NCBI GenBank assembly: GCA_019322815.1
Contig: JAHWIB010000006.1
Span: forward strand, 1 to 37,381
DNA: 37,381 nucleotides
Reading direction: 5' to 3'
Source: Candidatus Woesearchaeota archaeon
GTDB lineage: Archaea; Nanobdellota; Nanobdellia; Woesearchaeales; WJKL01
Shown here: positions 1 through 8,241 of the stretch, piece by piece
Position numbering within the stretch: the first letter of the stretch is position 1
Layout of the letters: every line of letters starts with the position of its first letter
Made by a program: the position numbers and the translations under genes
Notes under the pieces: model-generated
Database searches by the model: none
What the model was told of the DNA's origin: nothing
What the model saw: only the letters and a program-made list of their open reading frames with translations

Positions 1-354
1 TTGGAATACAAAATCTTTTTCTTTTAATTCATTTTTTAATTCTTCATAATTTTCTATAATTCCGTTGTGAACAACTACAATCTCTTTATTTGAGGAAAGA
101 TGAGGATGGGCATTTTGTTCATTAACCTCTCCATGTGTTGCCCATCTTGTATGGCCTATGCCTATATTTGAATTTTCTTCTGAAAAATTTTCAATTTGCC
201 CTATCTTTCCTACTTTTTTGATTAATTTTAATTTATTATTTTGCTTTAATGCAATGCCCCAAGAATCATAGCCGCGATATTCTAATTTTTTTAAGCTTTT
301 GATAATTACTTCATTTGCATTTCTTGAACCTTTGTATCCGATTATTCCGCACAT
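1..354 (-). CDS. glmS: Glutamine-fructose-6-phosphate aminotransferase, N-terminal part (runs off window)
   Basis: GlmS makes glucosamine-6-phosphate from fructose-6-phosphate and glutamine, the first committed step to UDP-GlcNAc. The 118 visible residues are the class II glutamine amidotransferase domain. They begin MCGIIGYKG with the catalytic Cys2 exposed after Met removal, and continue with EYRGYDSWG, GHTRWATHG and VVHNGIIENY, all family signatures. The ATG at 354-352 overlaps the end of the upstream nucleotidyltransferase gene by 13 bp, so the two are probably translated together. The isomerase (SIS) domains lie beyond position 1 and cannot be seen. The neighbouring GlmM and GlmU-like genes support the pathway assignment. 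Confidence 0.93.
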   Translation of the reverse strand, partial: MCGIIGYKGSRNANEVIIKSLKKLEYRGYDSWGIALKQNNKLKLIKKVGKIGQIENFSEENSNIGIGHTRWATHGEVNEQNAHPHLSSNKEIVVVHNGIIENYEELKNELKEKDFVFQ

Positions 355-1037
355 TTTTTAATTTCTTCTTCAACTTCAGGAATATCCTCTTTAGAACCTA
401 GATCAATCCAGTAATCTTTTACTTTTATAACTTTTACTTTTCCTTGCTTTGCTAATAAAGAAATCGCATCTGTTAATTCGTATTCTCCTCTTTCTGATTC
501 TTTTATTTTTTCTAATGCAGAAAATATTTCTGGAGTAAATTTATACAGGCCTGTATTTATTAAATTTCCAACAAATTCCTTTGGTTTTTCCTTAATTTTA
601 ATTAATGAATTATTTTTTGTTATTAGAACACCATATTTTTCTGGATTTTCTACTTCAATTCCAGCTATATAATTTAATTCGTCTTCTTTTGCAACTGCTT
701 TAAGATCAGATGCAGACCAAAGATTGTCTCCTCCTAAAACTACAAAATTTTCATTTTTTGTGAAATCTTTTGCCTGCATAACAGCATGTCCTGTTCCTTT
801 TTGTTCTATTTGTTCAATCAATTCTGCTTTGAATCCATATTTTTTTAAGAATTTAGGAAATTGCTCTTTTTTATAGCCTATAATAATTCCGAATTCATTA
901 AATCCAGCTTTTTTAAGATTTTCAAGAACATAATAAAGAAAAGGTTTACCATTTATTTTTACTAATACTTTAGGAATCCTTTCAGTCAAAGGAAGCATTC
1001 TTGTTCCTTTTCCTGCTGCCATAATTGCAACTTTCAT
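342..1037 (-). CDS. Sugar-phosphate nucleotidyltransferase, GlmU uridylyltransferase-like
   Basis: A 231-aa Rossmann-like nucleotidyltransferase. The N-terminus carries the nucleotide-binding loop AAGKGTRMLPLT followed by PKVLVKI. Further on come GTGHAV, the metal-site region GGDNLW, NTGLY and a C-terminal DYWIDLGS, all typical of RfbA/GlmU-type enzymes. It lacks the C-terminal left-handed beta-helix acetyltransferase domain of full-length GlmU, so the acetylation step must be done elsewhere. Its position between glmM (2 bp away) and glmS (13-bp overlap) suggests it makes UDP-GlcNAc from GlcNAc-1-phosphate. Sequence alone cannot exclude a glucose-1-phosphate uridylyl- or thymidylyltransferase. 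Confidence 0.85.
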   Translation of the reverse strand: MKVAIMAAGKGTRMLPLTERIPKVLVKINGKPFLYYVLENLKKAGFNEFGIIIGYKKEQFPKFLKKYGFKAELIEQIEQKGTGHAVMQAKDFTKNENFVVLGGDNLWSASDLKAVAKEDELNYIAGIEVENPEKYGVLITKNNSLIKIKEKPKEFVGNLINTGLYKFTPEIFSALEKIKESERGEYELTDAISLLAKQGKVKVIKVKDYWIDLGSKEDIPEVEEEIKKCAE

Positions 1038-1039
1038 TT

Positions 1040-2449
1040 TTAGATATTAGCCTCACATTCTTTAAAAGCTTTTTTCCCTTGCTCTAATAAATCATCAGCC
1101 TGTTTTTTTGATTTAGCATCTGTAATTATTCTGAAAACTCCTGCTTCTGTTTTTGATGCTCTGTACCAAATCCATCCATCTTCCAGAACTATTTTTAGTC
1201 CTCCTGTTTCATCTCCTGTTTTTTTTATTTCTTCTGCCTTATCCTTCCAGTATTCTTCTAGTTTTTTTCTTAATTTTACTGCAACTTCAGGACTACATCT
1301 TGGATAAAATCTTGAATTGAAATATTGTGGAAAATTATTTAGGATTTCAGTTAATTTTTTTTCTTTTTTTGCCATTGATTTTAATATGATAGCTAAAGAT
1401 TGAATTCCATCTCTGCATTTTGAAGGCGGAACAATTCCTCCTGAAGAAGAACCTTCTCCTCCAACAGGTGCATTTAATTCTTCCATTTTCCTGACAACAT
1501 TTATTTCTCCTGTTTCTACTTCAACTACTTTTGCATTATATTTTTCTGCAATCTCTATTATTAAATTTGAAGTAGCGTCATTTATTACTACAATATTATC
1601 TTTTTCTTTTGATTCTGACAATATTTCATCTGTAATTAATGCAAGGATATATTGTCCTGAGAGCATCCTTCCATTTATTTTTGTAAATTCTGAATTATCT
1701 GGAAGAACAATCTCAACTCTATCTCCATCACAATCCCATCCTGCTCCTAAATCAGCATCTGTATTTTCTATTTCATCTTTTAGATAGGCAAGTGAATCTT
1801 CATTAGGTTCAATTTTTCTATTAAAAACACCTAACTCCATGTTTTTATATATTGTTTCTAATCCTAATTTTTCAGAAAGTTCTTTCAGTAAAACTGCAGC
1901 TGCTCCTCCATTTGGATCAAAGATCACTTTTAATTTTGCTTTTTTTATTGCTTCTATACCTTCTCTGCCAATTGAATCTAGAATAAATTGAATGTAACTC
2001 TCCTTTACTTCCTTTTCTTTATCTATTTGTGTTCCTTTTTTATCTGGATTAGAATTTGGATTTTTACTGTTATCTATTACTTCTTTAATTTCTTTTGGCT
2101 CTAATACAGAACCTGTATCTCTCATAAATTTCCATCCATTATATTCTGGTTCATTATGAGAAGCAGTTATCATAACTCCTCCTTTTAATTTGAAATTTCT
2201 TATTGCATTTTGTATTGCTGGCGTTGTATTATAACCTGCATCAATAATATCTATTCCCTGCTCTAAAAATATTTTTTTCATCAATTCCTTTATTTTTTTA
2301 GAAGAAGGCCTTGTATCCATACCAAGCACTATTTTGTTTCCTGTTTTTTTAATAAAATTAGAATAAGAAATAACATAATTCTTTATGATCTCATCTGTCA
2401 GGTCTTCTTTTACTAATCCTCTAACTCCTGAAAATGATTCTACAAGCAT
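1040..2449 (-). CDS. glmM: Phosphoglucosamine mutase (phosphohexomutase family)
   Basis: A 469-aa alpha-D-phosphohexomutase that interconverts 6- and 1-phosphates of glucosamine or related sugars. The catalytic phosphoserine loop TASHNEPEYNGWKF places the Ser near residue 97. The metal loop DCDGDR is near 239-244. The sugar-specificity loop is GGEGSSSGG, closer to the archaeal GlmM form than to phosphomannomutases, and the phosphate-binding loop near the C-terminus reads RASKTEAGVFR. I chose the ATG at 2449. An in-frame TTG at 2464 would add five residues but sits closer to the divergent box A. The pathway context with glmU-like and glmS supports glucosamine as the substrate. Confidence 0.88.
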   Translation of the reverse strand: MLVESFSGVRGLVKEDLTDEIIKNYVISYSNFIKKTGNKIVLGMDTRPSSKKIKELMKKIFLEQGIDIIDAGYNTTPAIQNAIRNFKLKGGVMITASHNEPEYNGWKFMRDTGSVLEPKEIKEVIDNSKNPNSNPDKKGTQIDKEKEVKESYIQFILDSIGREGIEAIKKAKLKVIFDPNGGAAAVLLKELSEKLGLETIYKNMELGVFNRKIEPNEDSLAYLKDEIENTDADLGAGWDCDGDRVEIVLPDNSEFTKINGRMLSGQYILALITDEILSESKEKDNIVVINDATSNLIIEIAEKYNAKVVEVETGEINVVRKMEELNAPVGGEGSSSGGIVPPSKCRDGIQSLAIILKSMAKKEKKLTEILNNFPQYFNSRFYPRCSPEVAVKLRKKLEEYWKDKAEEIKKTGDETGGLKIVLEDGWIWYRASKTEAGVFRIITDAKSKKQADDLLEQGKKAFKECEANI

Positions 2450-2479
2450 ATGCCCCACTAACAATTAATAAGAAAACTA

Positions 2480-2490
2480 TTATATATAAG
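2480..2490. promoter_or_regulatory. Box A between glmM and DUF99 gene
   Basis: TTATATATAAG is centred about 25 bp before the DUF99 ATG at 2509, which predicts a leaderless transcript. Its core is self-complementary, and it is about 36 bp from the glmM ATG on the other strand, so it may serve both directions. Assigned from spacing and sequence only. Confidence 0.6.
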
Positions 2491-2508
2491 TATTGCTGTT
2501 TCTTTAGT

Positions 2509-3069
2509 ATGAAAAATGAAATTAGAATTCTAGGAGTCGATGATGCTCCTTTTAATAAATTTAAAGATAAAAATGTTTTAATTATTGGAACTATTTTTAG
2601 AGGGGGCAGCTGGTTAGATGGTATTTTATCAACTAAAGTAAAGGTTGACGGCAATGATTCAACTAAAAAATTAATTGAAATGGTTAATAAATGCAAATTT
2701 AAGCCTCAGATACAATGTATTATTCTTGATGGAATTGCTTTTGGTGGCTTTAATATTATAGATATAGACGAATTGAATAAAAAAACAAAAATTCCTGTTA
2801 TTATTGTTATAAGAAGAATGCCTGATCTTAAGAAAATAAAAACTACTTTGAAAAAACTTGGCAAAGAAAAAAAATATAAGTTGATTGAGAAAGCAGGAGA
2901 AGTTCATAAAGTTGGTAAAATCTATATTCAATTAAATGGAGTTACAGTAGAGAATGCAAAAGAAATTATTAGGATAAGTTGCACAAGAAGCTTATTACCA
3001 GAATCTATTAGGGTTGCCCATATTATTGCTGCTGGAATTAAATTAGGAGAGAGTAAAGGAAAAGCTTAA
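2509..3069 (+). CDS. DUF99 (UPF0215) family protein
   Basis: A 186-aa protein matching the archaeal DUF99 family, which is distantly related to endonuclease V in fold; its biochemical role is unsettled. Recognisable parts are the N-terminal RILGVDDAPF, the strand and turn IIGTIFRGG with WLDG, the central IILDGIAFGGFNIID, IPVIIVIRR, and a C-terminal ESIRVAHIIAAGI. I placed the start at the ATG at 2509, about 25 bp after a strong box A. The frame is open further upstream, but that extension crosses the promoter. It is divergent from the UDP-GlcNAc genes with no obvious functional link. Confidence 0.82.
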   Translation: MKNEIRILGVDDAPFNKFKDKNVLIIGTIFRGGSWLDGILSTKVKVDGNDSTKKLIEMVNKCKFKPQIQCIILDGIAFGGFNIIDIDELNKKTKIPVIIVIRRMPDLKKIKTTLKKLGKEKKYKLIEKAGEVHKVGKIYIQLNGVTVENAKEIIRISCTRSLLPESIRVAHIIAAGIKLGESKGKA

Positions 3070-3148
3070 TTGTTATGTTCTGGAATGAAAATATTTATAA
3101 AATGGCTATTATTCTTATTTATAATTAAAGTTAAGAGGGGGTAATAAA

Positions 3149-3406
3149 ATGGCAAAGAAAAAAGCTAAAGAAGAATCAGAAGAACCTGAAGAAGAAGTTC
3201 AGGATGAGCCTGAAGATGAAGAAGAATCAAAAGGGGGCTTCTTAAAAAAGGCTGTTAAAGTTATTCTTGGACTTGCATTGATTATAGTTGGAATAGGAAG
3301 CTATTGGTATTGGTGGCCTGAATTAGTATTAGTAATAAAAGGCTGCTTAGGTGCATTTGTTGCATTAATAGGCTTAGTAGTTATCATGATTGGAGTAAGT
3401 GACTAA
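3149..3406 (+). CDS. Small acidic membrane protein
   Basis: An 85-aa protein of unknown function. The first 28 residues are a highly charged cytosolic-type segment with alternating Lys and Glu runs. Two hydrophobic segments follow, about residues 35-54 (with an aromatic YWYWW turn) and 60-82, so a two-pass hairpin is likely. A purine-rich Shine-Dalgarno-like stretch, GAGGGGGT at 3135-3142, lies 6 bp before the ATG, and a TATA-like ATATTTATAA lies at 3091-3100. It therefore appears to be transcribed separately from the DUF99 gene. I recognise no family. Confidence 0.72.
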   Translation: MAKKKAKEESEEPEEEVQDEPEDEEESKGGFLKKAVKVILGLALIIVGIGSYWYWWPELVLVIKGCLGAFVALIGLVVIMIGVSD

Positions 3407-3426
3407 GAAAACCAGTAAAACATACT

Positions 3427-3472
3427 CAAAAATCTTTGATTTTTGGTCGTTTGATCTATAAATTAATCAAAC
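3427..3472. terminator. Hairpins between convergent genes
   Basis: Two inverted repeats fill the gap between the small membrane protein gene and the convergent ABCE1 gene. The first has an 8-bp stem, CAAAAATC/GATTTTTG, at 3427-3445 with a TTT loop. The second is GTTTGAT/ATCAAAC at 3449-3472, overlapping the ABCE1 stop. They could act as bidirectional terminators; this is inferred from position. Confidence 0.4.
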
Positions 3473-5215
3473 ATAATAATATTTTTCTTTTTCTTTTTGT
3501 TCTCTATCTTTAACAGATTCTAACTTATTTACTCTAGGCCTATTTGATTCAGGATCTCGCCTAAATGTTATTGCTAGATCTTTTAAGAAAATATTCATGC
3601 CTTCTTCCATGATGAACGGTCCTTTTGCCTGTCCTTGTTTAGCTGGGATTCCTTCAAAAACAAGAAGTCTTTGAGACAAATAATCAATAAACAATAAATC
3701 ATGATCAACAACTAGAGCTGTCTTTCCGCTTATCTCCATCAATTCACGGATTATCTTTGATACAATCAATCTTTGCTCTACATCAAGATAAGCAGAAGGC
3801 TCATCCAATAGGTATAAATCAGCTTTTTTTGAAAGACATAAAGCAACTGCAACCCTCTGCAGTTCTCCTCCTGAAAGCTCATTTAATTTTTTATCAAGCA
3901 ATGGCTTAATATTCAAAGGGTTTATTATTTGGTTTGTATATTTTTGCAATGCTTCTTGAAGGACATTAACTACAAACTCTTCTGAATCAGATTCTAGGTA
4001 TTGGGGCTTGTAATTTACTATTATCTTTTCGGTTATTTCTCCTTTGTCCTGCTTGATTACATCAGCCAATATCTTTACAAAAGATGTTTTACCTATTCCA
4101 TTTTCTCCTAGAATCCCAACAACTTCATTCTTATATATAGAGCCTTCTTTTGCTTTTAAATCAAACTTCCCTAATTTTTTTTCTATATCTTTCCAAGATG
4201 TTAATAAGTTTATATTTGTCTTTTTAACAGGGGCTCTTTGTTCAAATTTGATAGGATAATTTCTAAAGCGCATATTTTCTTCTTTTAAGTAACCTGAAAG
4301 ATAAACATTGATTGCTGTTCTTGTTGTTCTTGGCTGTGAAACAATACCATAACAGCCTTCTTTACCATACATTATATGAACTAAATCTGTCATATAATCT
4401 AAAATTATTAAATCATGCTCTACAAGCAGAACTGCTGTATTTTTATCTGCAAGAGATTTTATGAATTTGCTTACCTTGATTCTTTGTTTAATATCTAAAT
4501 AAGAGCTAGGCTCATCAAAAACATATAAATTTGCTTTTTTCAGCACAGTAGCTGCTATTGCAACTCTCTGCAGTTCTCCACCTGAGATATCTTTTATATT
4601 ATTGTCAAGAATATTTTCTATTTCAAGTTGTTTTGTTATTTTATCTAATTCCTTTTTTTCATCAACTTTTTTTAATAATTCTTTTACCTTTCCTTTACTT
4701 GTTTTTGGAATTAAATCAACTTGCTGTGGCTTATAAGCTATTTTTATTTCTTCTGCTTTTACTTTTTCAAAAAAAGCCTGGGCTTCTGTTCCTTTAAAGA
4801 ATTCAATCAACTCATTATAAACTGCTTGTTTTTCTTTTCCTAAATTAGGTTTTAAGATGCCTGCTAGAATCTTTATTGCAGTTGATTTTCCTATTCCATT
4901 GACTCCTAAGATTCCTACAACCTTTCCAAAGATAGGTATTGGCAGATTAAATAATTCAAATTCATTTTTTCCATATCTATGGATTGGTTCTTGCTCTAAT
5001 TCTCCTGGCAAATTTATGATGTGGATTGCTTCTGGAGCTGCATTTGCACATATTCCACAACCTATACATAAAGATTCATCTATCAAAAGCTTAGAATCTT
5101 CAAAATAAATGCAATCTTTTCCTGATCTGTTGACTGGACAAAGGTTTTGGATATGCTTTTTTTTATCCATATCCTTCAATTTTGTGTTATCAACAACAGC
5201 TATTCTTTTTACCAT
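3467..5215 (-). CDS. Ribosome-recycling ATPase ABCE1/Rli1 with one Fe-S cluster site lost
   Basis: ABCE1 splits ribosomes after termination. The 582-aa order is normal: N-terminal ferredoxin-like domain (1-75), NBD1 with Walker A GVNGIGKST (104-112), signature ISGGELQR and Walker B-linked DEPSSYLD, then NBD2 with GENGIGKTS, LSGGELQR and DEPSAYLD, and a C-terminal hinge. The H-loop histidines (VEHD, VDHD) are present. The Fe-S domain is unusual. At the Cx4Cx3Cx3CP positions 13, 18, 22 and 26 only Cys26 remains (Leu, Lys and Ile replace the others). The second motif has Cys50, 53 and 56, but Ala60 replaces the fourth Cys. These losses match the ligand set of a single cluster. The gene looks leaderless from the shared box A at 5237-5247. 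Confidence 0.95.
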   Translation of the reverse strand: MVKRIAVVDNTKLKDMDKKKHIQNLCPVNRSGKDCIYFEDSKLLIDESLCIGCGICANAAPEAIHIINLPGELEQEPIHRYGKNEFELFNLPIPIFGKVVGILGVNGIGKSTAIKILAGILKPNLGKEKQAVYNELIEFFKGTEAQAFFEKVKAEEIKIAYKPQQVDLIPKTSKGKVKELLKKVDEKKELDKITKQLEIENILDNNIKDISGGELQRVAIAATVLKKANLYVFDEPSSYLDIKQRIKVSKFIKSLADKNTAVLLVEHDLIILDYMTDLVHIMYGKEGCYGIVSQPRTTRTAINVYLSGYLKEENMRFRNYPIKFEQRAPVKKTNINLLTSWKDIEKKLGKFDLKAKEGSIYKNEVVGILGENGIGKTSFVKILADVIKQDKGEITEKIIVNYKPQYLESDSEEFVVNVLQEALQKYTNQIINPLNIKPLLDKKLNELSGGELQRVAVALCLSKKADLYLLDEPSAYLDVEQRLIVSKIIRELMEISGKTALVVDHDLLFIDYLSQRLLVFEGIPAKQGQAKGPFIMEEGMNIFLKDLAITFRRDPESNRPRVNKLESVKDREQKEKEKYYYV

Positions 5216-5236
5216 ACTAGATTATTTTAATAAGAA

Positions 5237-5247
5237 GTTTTAAATAG
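5237..5247. promoter_or_regulatory. Shared symmetric box A for ABCE1 and zinc-ribbon genes
   Basis: GTTTTAAATAG is centred about 27 bp from both flanking divergent start codons, the ABCE1 ATG at 5215 and the zinc-ribbon ATG at 5269. The self-complementary TTTAAA core could direct leaderless transcription in both directions. No second box A is evident in the 53-bp gap. Confidence 0.6.
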
Positions 5248-5268
5248 TTTTGGTTTTATTTGAATATT

Positions 5269-5430
5269 ATGGCAAAGTGTGAAATATGCGGAAAAACAAT
5301 TGAACAGACTTTCTTAGGCAAAGTTGTCGGCACTTATATCAAGGATGAAAAAGGCAAAAAACATTTAGTTTGTTTTGAATGCCAGAAGAAATTTAATAAA
5401 AAAGACGAACTTTTAAAAGCAATTAAATAA
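5269..5430 (+). CDS. 53-aa zinc-ribbon protein
   Basis: A short protein, MAKCEICGKTIEQTF..., with two CxxC pairs: Cys4/Cys7 (CEIC) and Cys35/Cys38 (CFEC). The pairs are about 27 residues apart, typical of a single zinc ribbon that binds nucleic acid or protein. The rest is Lys-rich. It starts about 27 bp after a box A and ends 11 bp before the radical SAM gene, so the two are probably cotranscribed. Similar archaeal small zinc-ribbon proteins are known, but I do not recognise a function. Confidence 0.75.
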   Translation: MAKCEICGKTIEQTFLGKVVGTYIKDEKGKKHLVCFECQKKFNKKDELLKAIK

Positions 5431-5441
5431 TTCTTTCTTTT

Positions 5442-6386
5442 ATGAAACAGACCTGGTTCGGAAGATGTATATTTGTAGGATGGTATTGTGAAAAAGGCAG
5501 CTGTAAATTCTGTTATAGAAGCACTACTAGCCATAAGAAGAAGCATGCTGTAAAATCAAGAAGATCTATGGCTTCAATGATAACTGATGCAGTTATAGGA
5601 AAAAATCTAGGATGGAAATTTGAATATTTGACAGGGGGATATTCTAATTGGGATATAAATGATATTGTTGAGATTGCTAAAAATATATCAAATGTTTATG
5701 AAGATAAAATATGGATTAATCTAGGTGTTTTGGATTCGTCTGATATGGAAAAATTAAAGCCTTATGTCAAAGGCATCTGCGCTTCAATAGAAACTGTTGA
5801 TGAGAAACTTCATAACAAGCTTTGCCCTGATAAACCAATAAAACCTTACTCTGATATGCTGAAGCTGGCAAAGGAAAAAGGATTTAAGACAAGCATTACC
5901 ATCGTAATAGGTTTAGGAGAAGATAAAAAGGATATTGATAGTTTATTTAATTTTATTCAAGAGCATAAATTAGACAGAATAACATTTTATGCCCTAAAAC
6001 CTGTAAAAGGCACTGAATTTGAAAAGACTAAATCTCCTTCTATTGAATATTATTCCTGGTGGATAAAAGAAACAAGGAAAAGATTTCCTAAATTAGAAAT
6101 AATTGCTGGATTGACTCCAAAAAAGGTGGATTATGTCAAGGAGATATTAAAAGCAGGAGCTACAGCTATAACTAAATTTCCAGCTGTAAGGCTTTTTGGA
6201 TCAGAAAAAGCTGAATTGATTGAAAAAATGGCCAGAGAGGCAGGAAAAGAATTTGTTGGAACATTAACAAAACTTCCAAAGATTGACTGGAATAAAAAAG
6301 TTGATAAGTTAAGTTTAGATAAGGAGTTAAAAGAAAAAATTAAAGTTAAATTAAGATTATATTTAAAAAAGATGAAAGGCAATTAA
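5442..6386 (+). CDS. Radical SAM protein with CX4CX2C motif, biotin synthase/HmdB-like
   Basis: A 314-aa protein with a radical SAM-type TIM-barrel layout. The cluster-binding motif near the N-terminus is YCEKGSCKFCY, with Cys16, Cys21 and Cys24 spaced CX4CX2C rather than the usual CX3CX2C. Later elements fit the superfamily: TGGYSNW in the glycine-rich SAM-binding position, ASIETVDEKLHNKLCP, TSITIVIGLGE, and ITFYALKPVKGT. The nearest groups I recognise are biotin synthase-like and HmdB-like archaeal enzymes, but the substrate is unknown. It is probably cotranscribed with the zinc ribbon 11 bp upstream. The AVRLFGSEKAELIEKMAREAG segment near the C-terminus resembles biotin-synthase-like barrel ends. 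Confidence 0.78.
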   Translation: MKQTWFGRCIFVGWYCEKGSCKFCYRSTTSHKKKHAVKSRRSMASMITDAVIGKNLGWKFEYLTGGYSNWDINDIVEIAKNISNVYEDKIWINLGVLDSSDMEKLKPYVKGICASIETVDEKLHNKLCPDKPIKPYSDMLKLAKEKGFKTSITIVIGLGEDKKDIDSLFNFIQEHKLDRITFYALKPVKGTEFEKTKSPSIEYYSWWIKETRKRFPKLEIIAGLTPKKVDYVKEILKAGATAITKFPAVRLFGSEKAELIEKMAREAGKEFVGTLTKLPKIDWNKKVDKLSLDKELKEKIKVKLRLYLKKMKGN

Positions 6387-6448
6387 ATAGAAAAATATTT
6401 AAATAAGTTTTTCTTATATTATTTTTAATTTCAATATCATTGAGTGAG

Positions 6449-6856
6449 ATGGTTTATAAAAAAGAAGGTGTTGAGGAGAGCTTGTTTAATAAAAGCTCAA
6501 TGTTGATTGAAGAATCTGATTCTATTAGTAGTTTAGTTGCCGAAGATTATGATCCAGAAAAAATATTAGATGAGACTGATTTTTTAGATTATTTTGAAAG
6601 CGGTTATAATTGGTTAAATCTATTAGAAAATCTGAGACTACTTAAAATAATAAATGATCCAGAAAATAATATTGGAGTTAATCCTTTTGGAGTTAGTTAT
6701 GCTGGTGGTTATTTAAAAGAACCTGCAGAGTTGCCTTACATACTTAGAGTTCTTAAAAAAGAAGATGAAGAATTGAGCACTAAAGAATCTGATTCCACAT
6801 CTGAAATAGAACCATTAAGTATAGAATCTGCAATTCATGAAAAAAAGGTTGCTTAA
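6449..6856 (+). CDS. Acidic hypothetical protein
   Basis: A protein of about 135 aa rich in Asp, Glu and Ser, with no signal peptide, membrane segment or recognised domain. The middle (about residues 45-85) looks folded, with WLNLLENLRLLKI and NPFGVSYAGGY; both ends look disordered. I prefer the ATG at 6449; an in-frame TTG at 6440 would add three residues. A TATA-like AAATATTTAAATAAG just upstream (6393-6407) suggests its own promoter. Function unknown. Confidence 0.6.
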   Translation: MVYKKEGVEESLFNKSSMLIEESDSISSLVAEDYDPEKILDETDFLDYFESGYNWLNLLENLRLLKIINDPENNIGVNPFGVSYAGGYLKEPAELPYILRVLKKEDEELSTKESDSTSEIEPLSIESAIHEKKVA

Positions 6857-6947
6857 ATTATTTAATCATAAATTTTCTATGTTTTTTATTCATATTATAA
6901 TGTCTGTCACTTACTCTGTTCATTCCTTGACATTAGCGATACTCATT

Positions 6948-8168
6948 TTATTCATATCGTAATGCCTCTACAGGTTTAAGTTTAGAAGCCTTATAAGAAG
7001 GAAGCAATCCTGAACCAGCTCCTACTAAAAATGCAAACAATAAGCAGCCGGCTACTAACCACAAAGGGAAAGCAGGCCTTATCATAGAGAGCCCATATAT
7101 TGCTGCTATATATCCTCCTAATCTTGCAATTAAATATCCTAAAACTATTCCAATAGAGCCTCCCATCAATCCTAATAATCCTGATTCTGCTACGAAAACA
7201 AACAGTATAAACTTATTTTTTGCACCTATTGCTTTCATCACACCAATTTCTCTTGTTCTTTCTAAGATTGATGTATACATAGTATTCATAATATTTACAG
7301 CTGCAACAACTACTGAGATCATAGCTATTAAAACTAACACTCCATTAAGAATATTAAGCACGTTTGTGAATGTTTCCATTATATCTTCAAATGTCTGGAC
7401 AGTAAAATCTTCTTCTCCTTCTTTTTGCCCTCTATACTTCCTGAATTTCTCTTTTATTCTTTCAGCTAATTCTGATGGATTATAGTCAGGAGCTGCCCTT
7501 AAATAAACATATTCAAATTCATCTATTTCAAATATTTCCTCAAATCCTTCTATAGATATATATACTTGAGCATCATCTGTAGGGCTTCCTATTTCTTCAT
7601 AAATTCCAATTACTTCAACAGGAAAATTATTAATCTCAATTTTATCTCCTACAGAGACTGCTTTTTTAAACAGCCTATTAGGGACACTAAAACTATAACC
7701 TACAGTTGCTTTAAGTATATCTCCTTTTTTTAGCTCCCTTCCTTCTTGTACTTCTATTCCTCCAAACATCTCCTCAACAAGCCGTTTTTCTCTGCTGTCT
7801 GTTGATAAACCAATCACAAAGGTATAGACTTCCCTATAATCTTTGAATCCTACTTTTCCTGAGTCTGCATACATAGCTGTAGCTTCATCTACTCCTTTTA
7901 TTTTTTTGACAAATTCAATATCATCTTTATTAAATTTTATATTGCTTGTTCCAGGGGAAGTAGTAAGACCTCCTCCTGGCAGCATCATTATTTTGTCTAC
8001 TCCCATCTCCTGTGCAAATTCGTTTATCCATGAATTTAACCCATATCCAAAACTTATTAATGCAAATATTGCTGCAATTCCAATTAAAATAGAAAGTATA
8101 CTAAGAGAACTCCTGGTTTTTCTATTCCATAAGTTTGAAATTGAATACTTAAGTATATCCTTGATCAT
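6948..8168 (-). CDS. ABC transporter permease, MacB/FtsX type (second copy)
   Basis: A 406-aa permease of the MacB/LolC type. An N-terminal membrane helix (about residues 17-40, preceded by NLWNRKTRSSLSILSI) leads into an extracytoplasmic MacB-like domain (about 45-275). Three C-terminal helices make up the FtsX domain, with the conserved ERTREIGVMKAIGAKN coupling segment that docks on the ATPase. It ends KLKPVEALRYE, a typical family ending. It is the last gene of the operon and paralogous to the permease upstream, from which it is separated by a 109-bp spacer with repeats. The pair probably forms a heterodimer driven by the ATPase at 10756-11475. This fold does mechanotransmission or export of proteins, lipids or peptides rather than import. 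Confidence 0.88.
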   Translation of the reverse strand: MIKDILKYSISNLWNRKTRSSLSILSILIGIAAIFALISFGYGLNSWINEFAQEMGVDKIMMLPGGGLTTSPGTSNIKFNKDDIEFVKKIKGVDEATAMYADSGKVGFKDYREVYTFVIGLSTDSREKRLVEEMFGGIEVQEGRELKKGDILKATVGYSFSVPNRLFKKAVSVGDKIEINNFPVEVIGIYEEIGSPTDDAQVYISIEGFEEIFEIDEFEYVYLRAAPDYNPSELAERIKEKFRKYRGQKEGEEDFTVQTFEDIMETFTNVLNILNGVLVLIAMISVVVAAVNIMNTMYTSILERTREIGVMKAIGAKNKFILFVFVAESGLLGLMGGSIGIVLGYLIARLGGYIAAIYGLSMIRPAFPLWLVAGCLLFAFLVGAGSGLLPSYKASKLKPVEALRYE

Positions 8169-8180
8169 CAGCTTTTTCCT

Positions 8181-8241
8181 CTCACTTCATTCGAGCAAAA
8201 CCCTGGGGAAAATTTTCCAGTACCCTTCTCACTTCGTTCGA
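8181..8241. repeat. Direct repeats flanking a palindrome between the two permease genes
   Basis: CTCACTTCATTCGA (8181-8194) and CTCACTTCGTTCGA (8228-8241) match at 13 of 14 bases and lie 47 bp apart. Between them is a perfect 12-bp palindrome, GGAAAATTTTCC (8207-8218). The local composition is more GC-rich than the surrounding DNA. It may be a small intergenic repeat element or an mRNA processing or attenuation site within the operon. Confidence 0.5.

Noticed and set aside
2421..2931. Minus-strand open frames over the DUF99 gene
   Set aside because: They overlap a recognised family on the other strand and contain Phe/Asn-rich low-complexity translation typical of AT-rich antisense.
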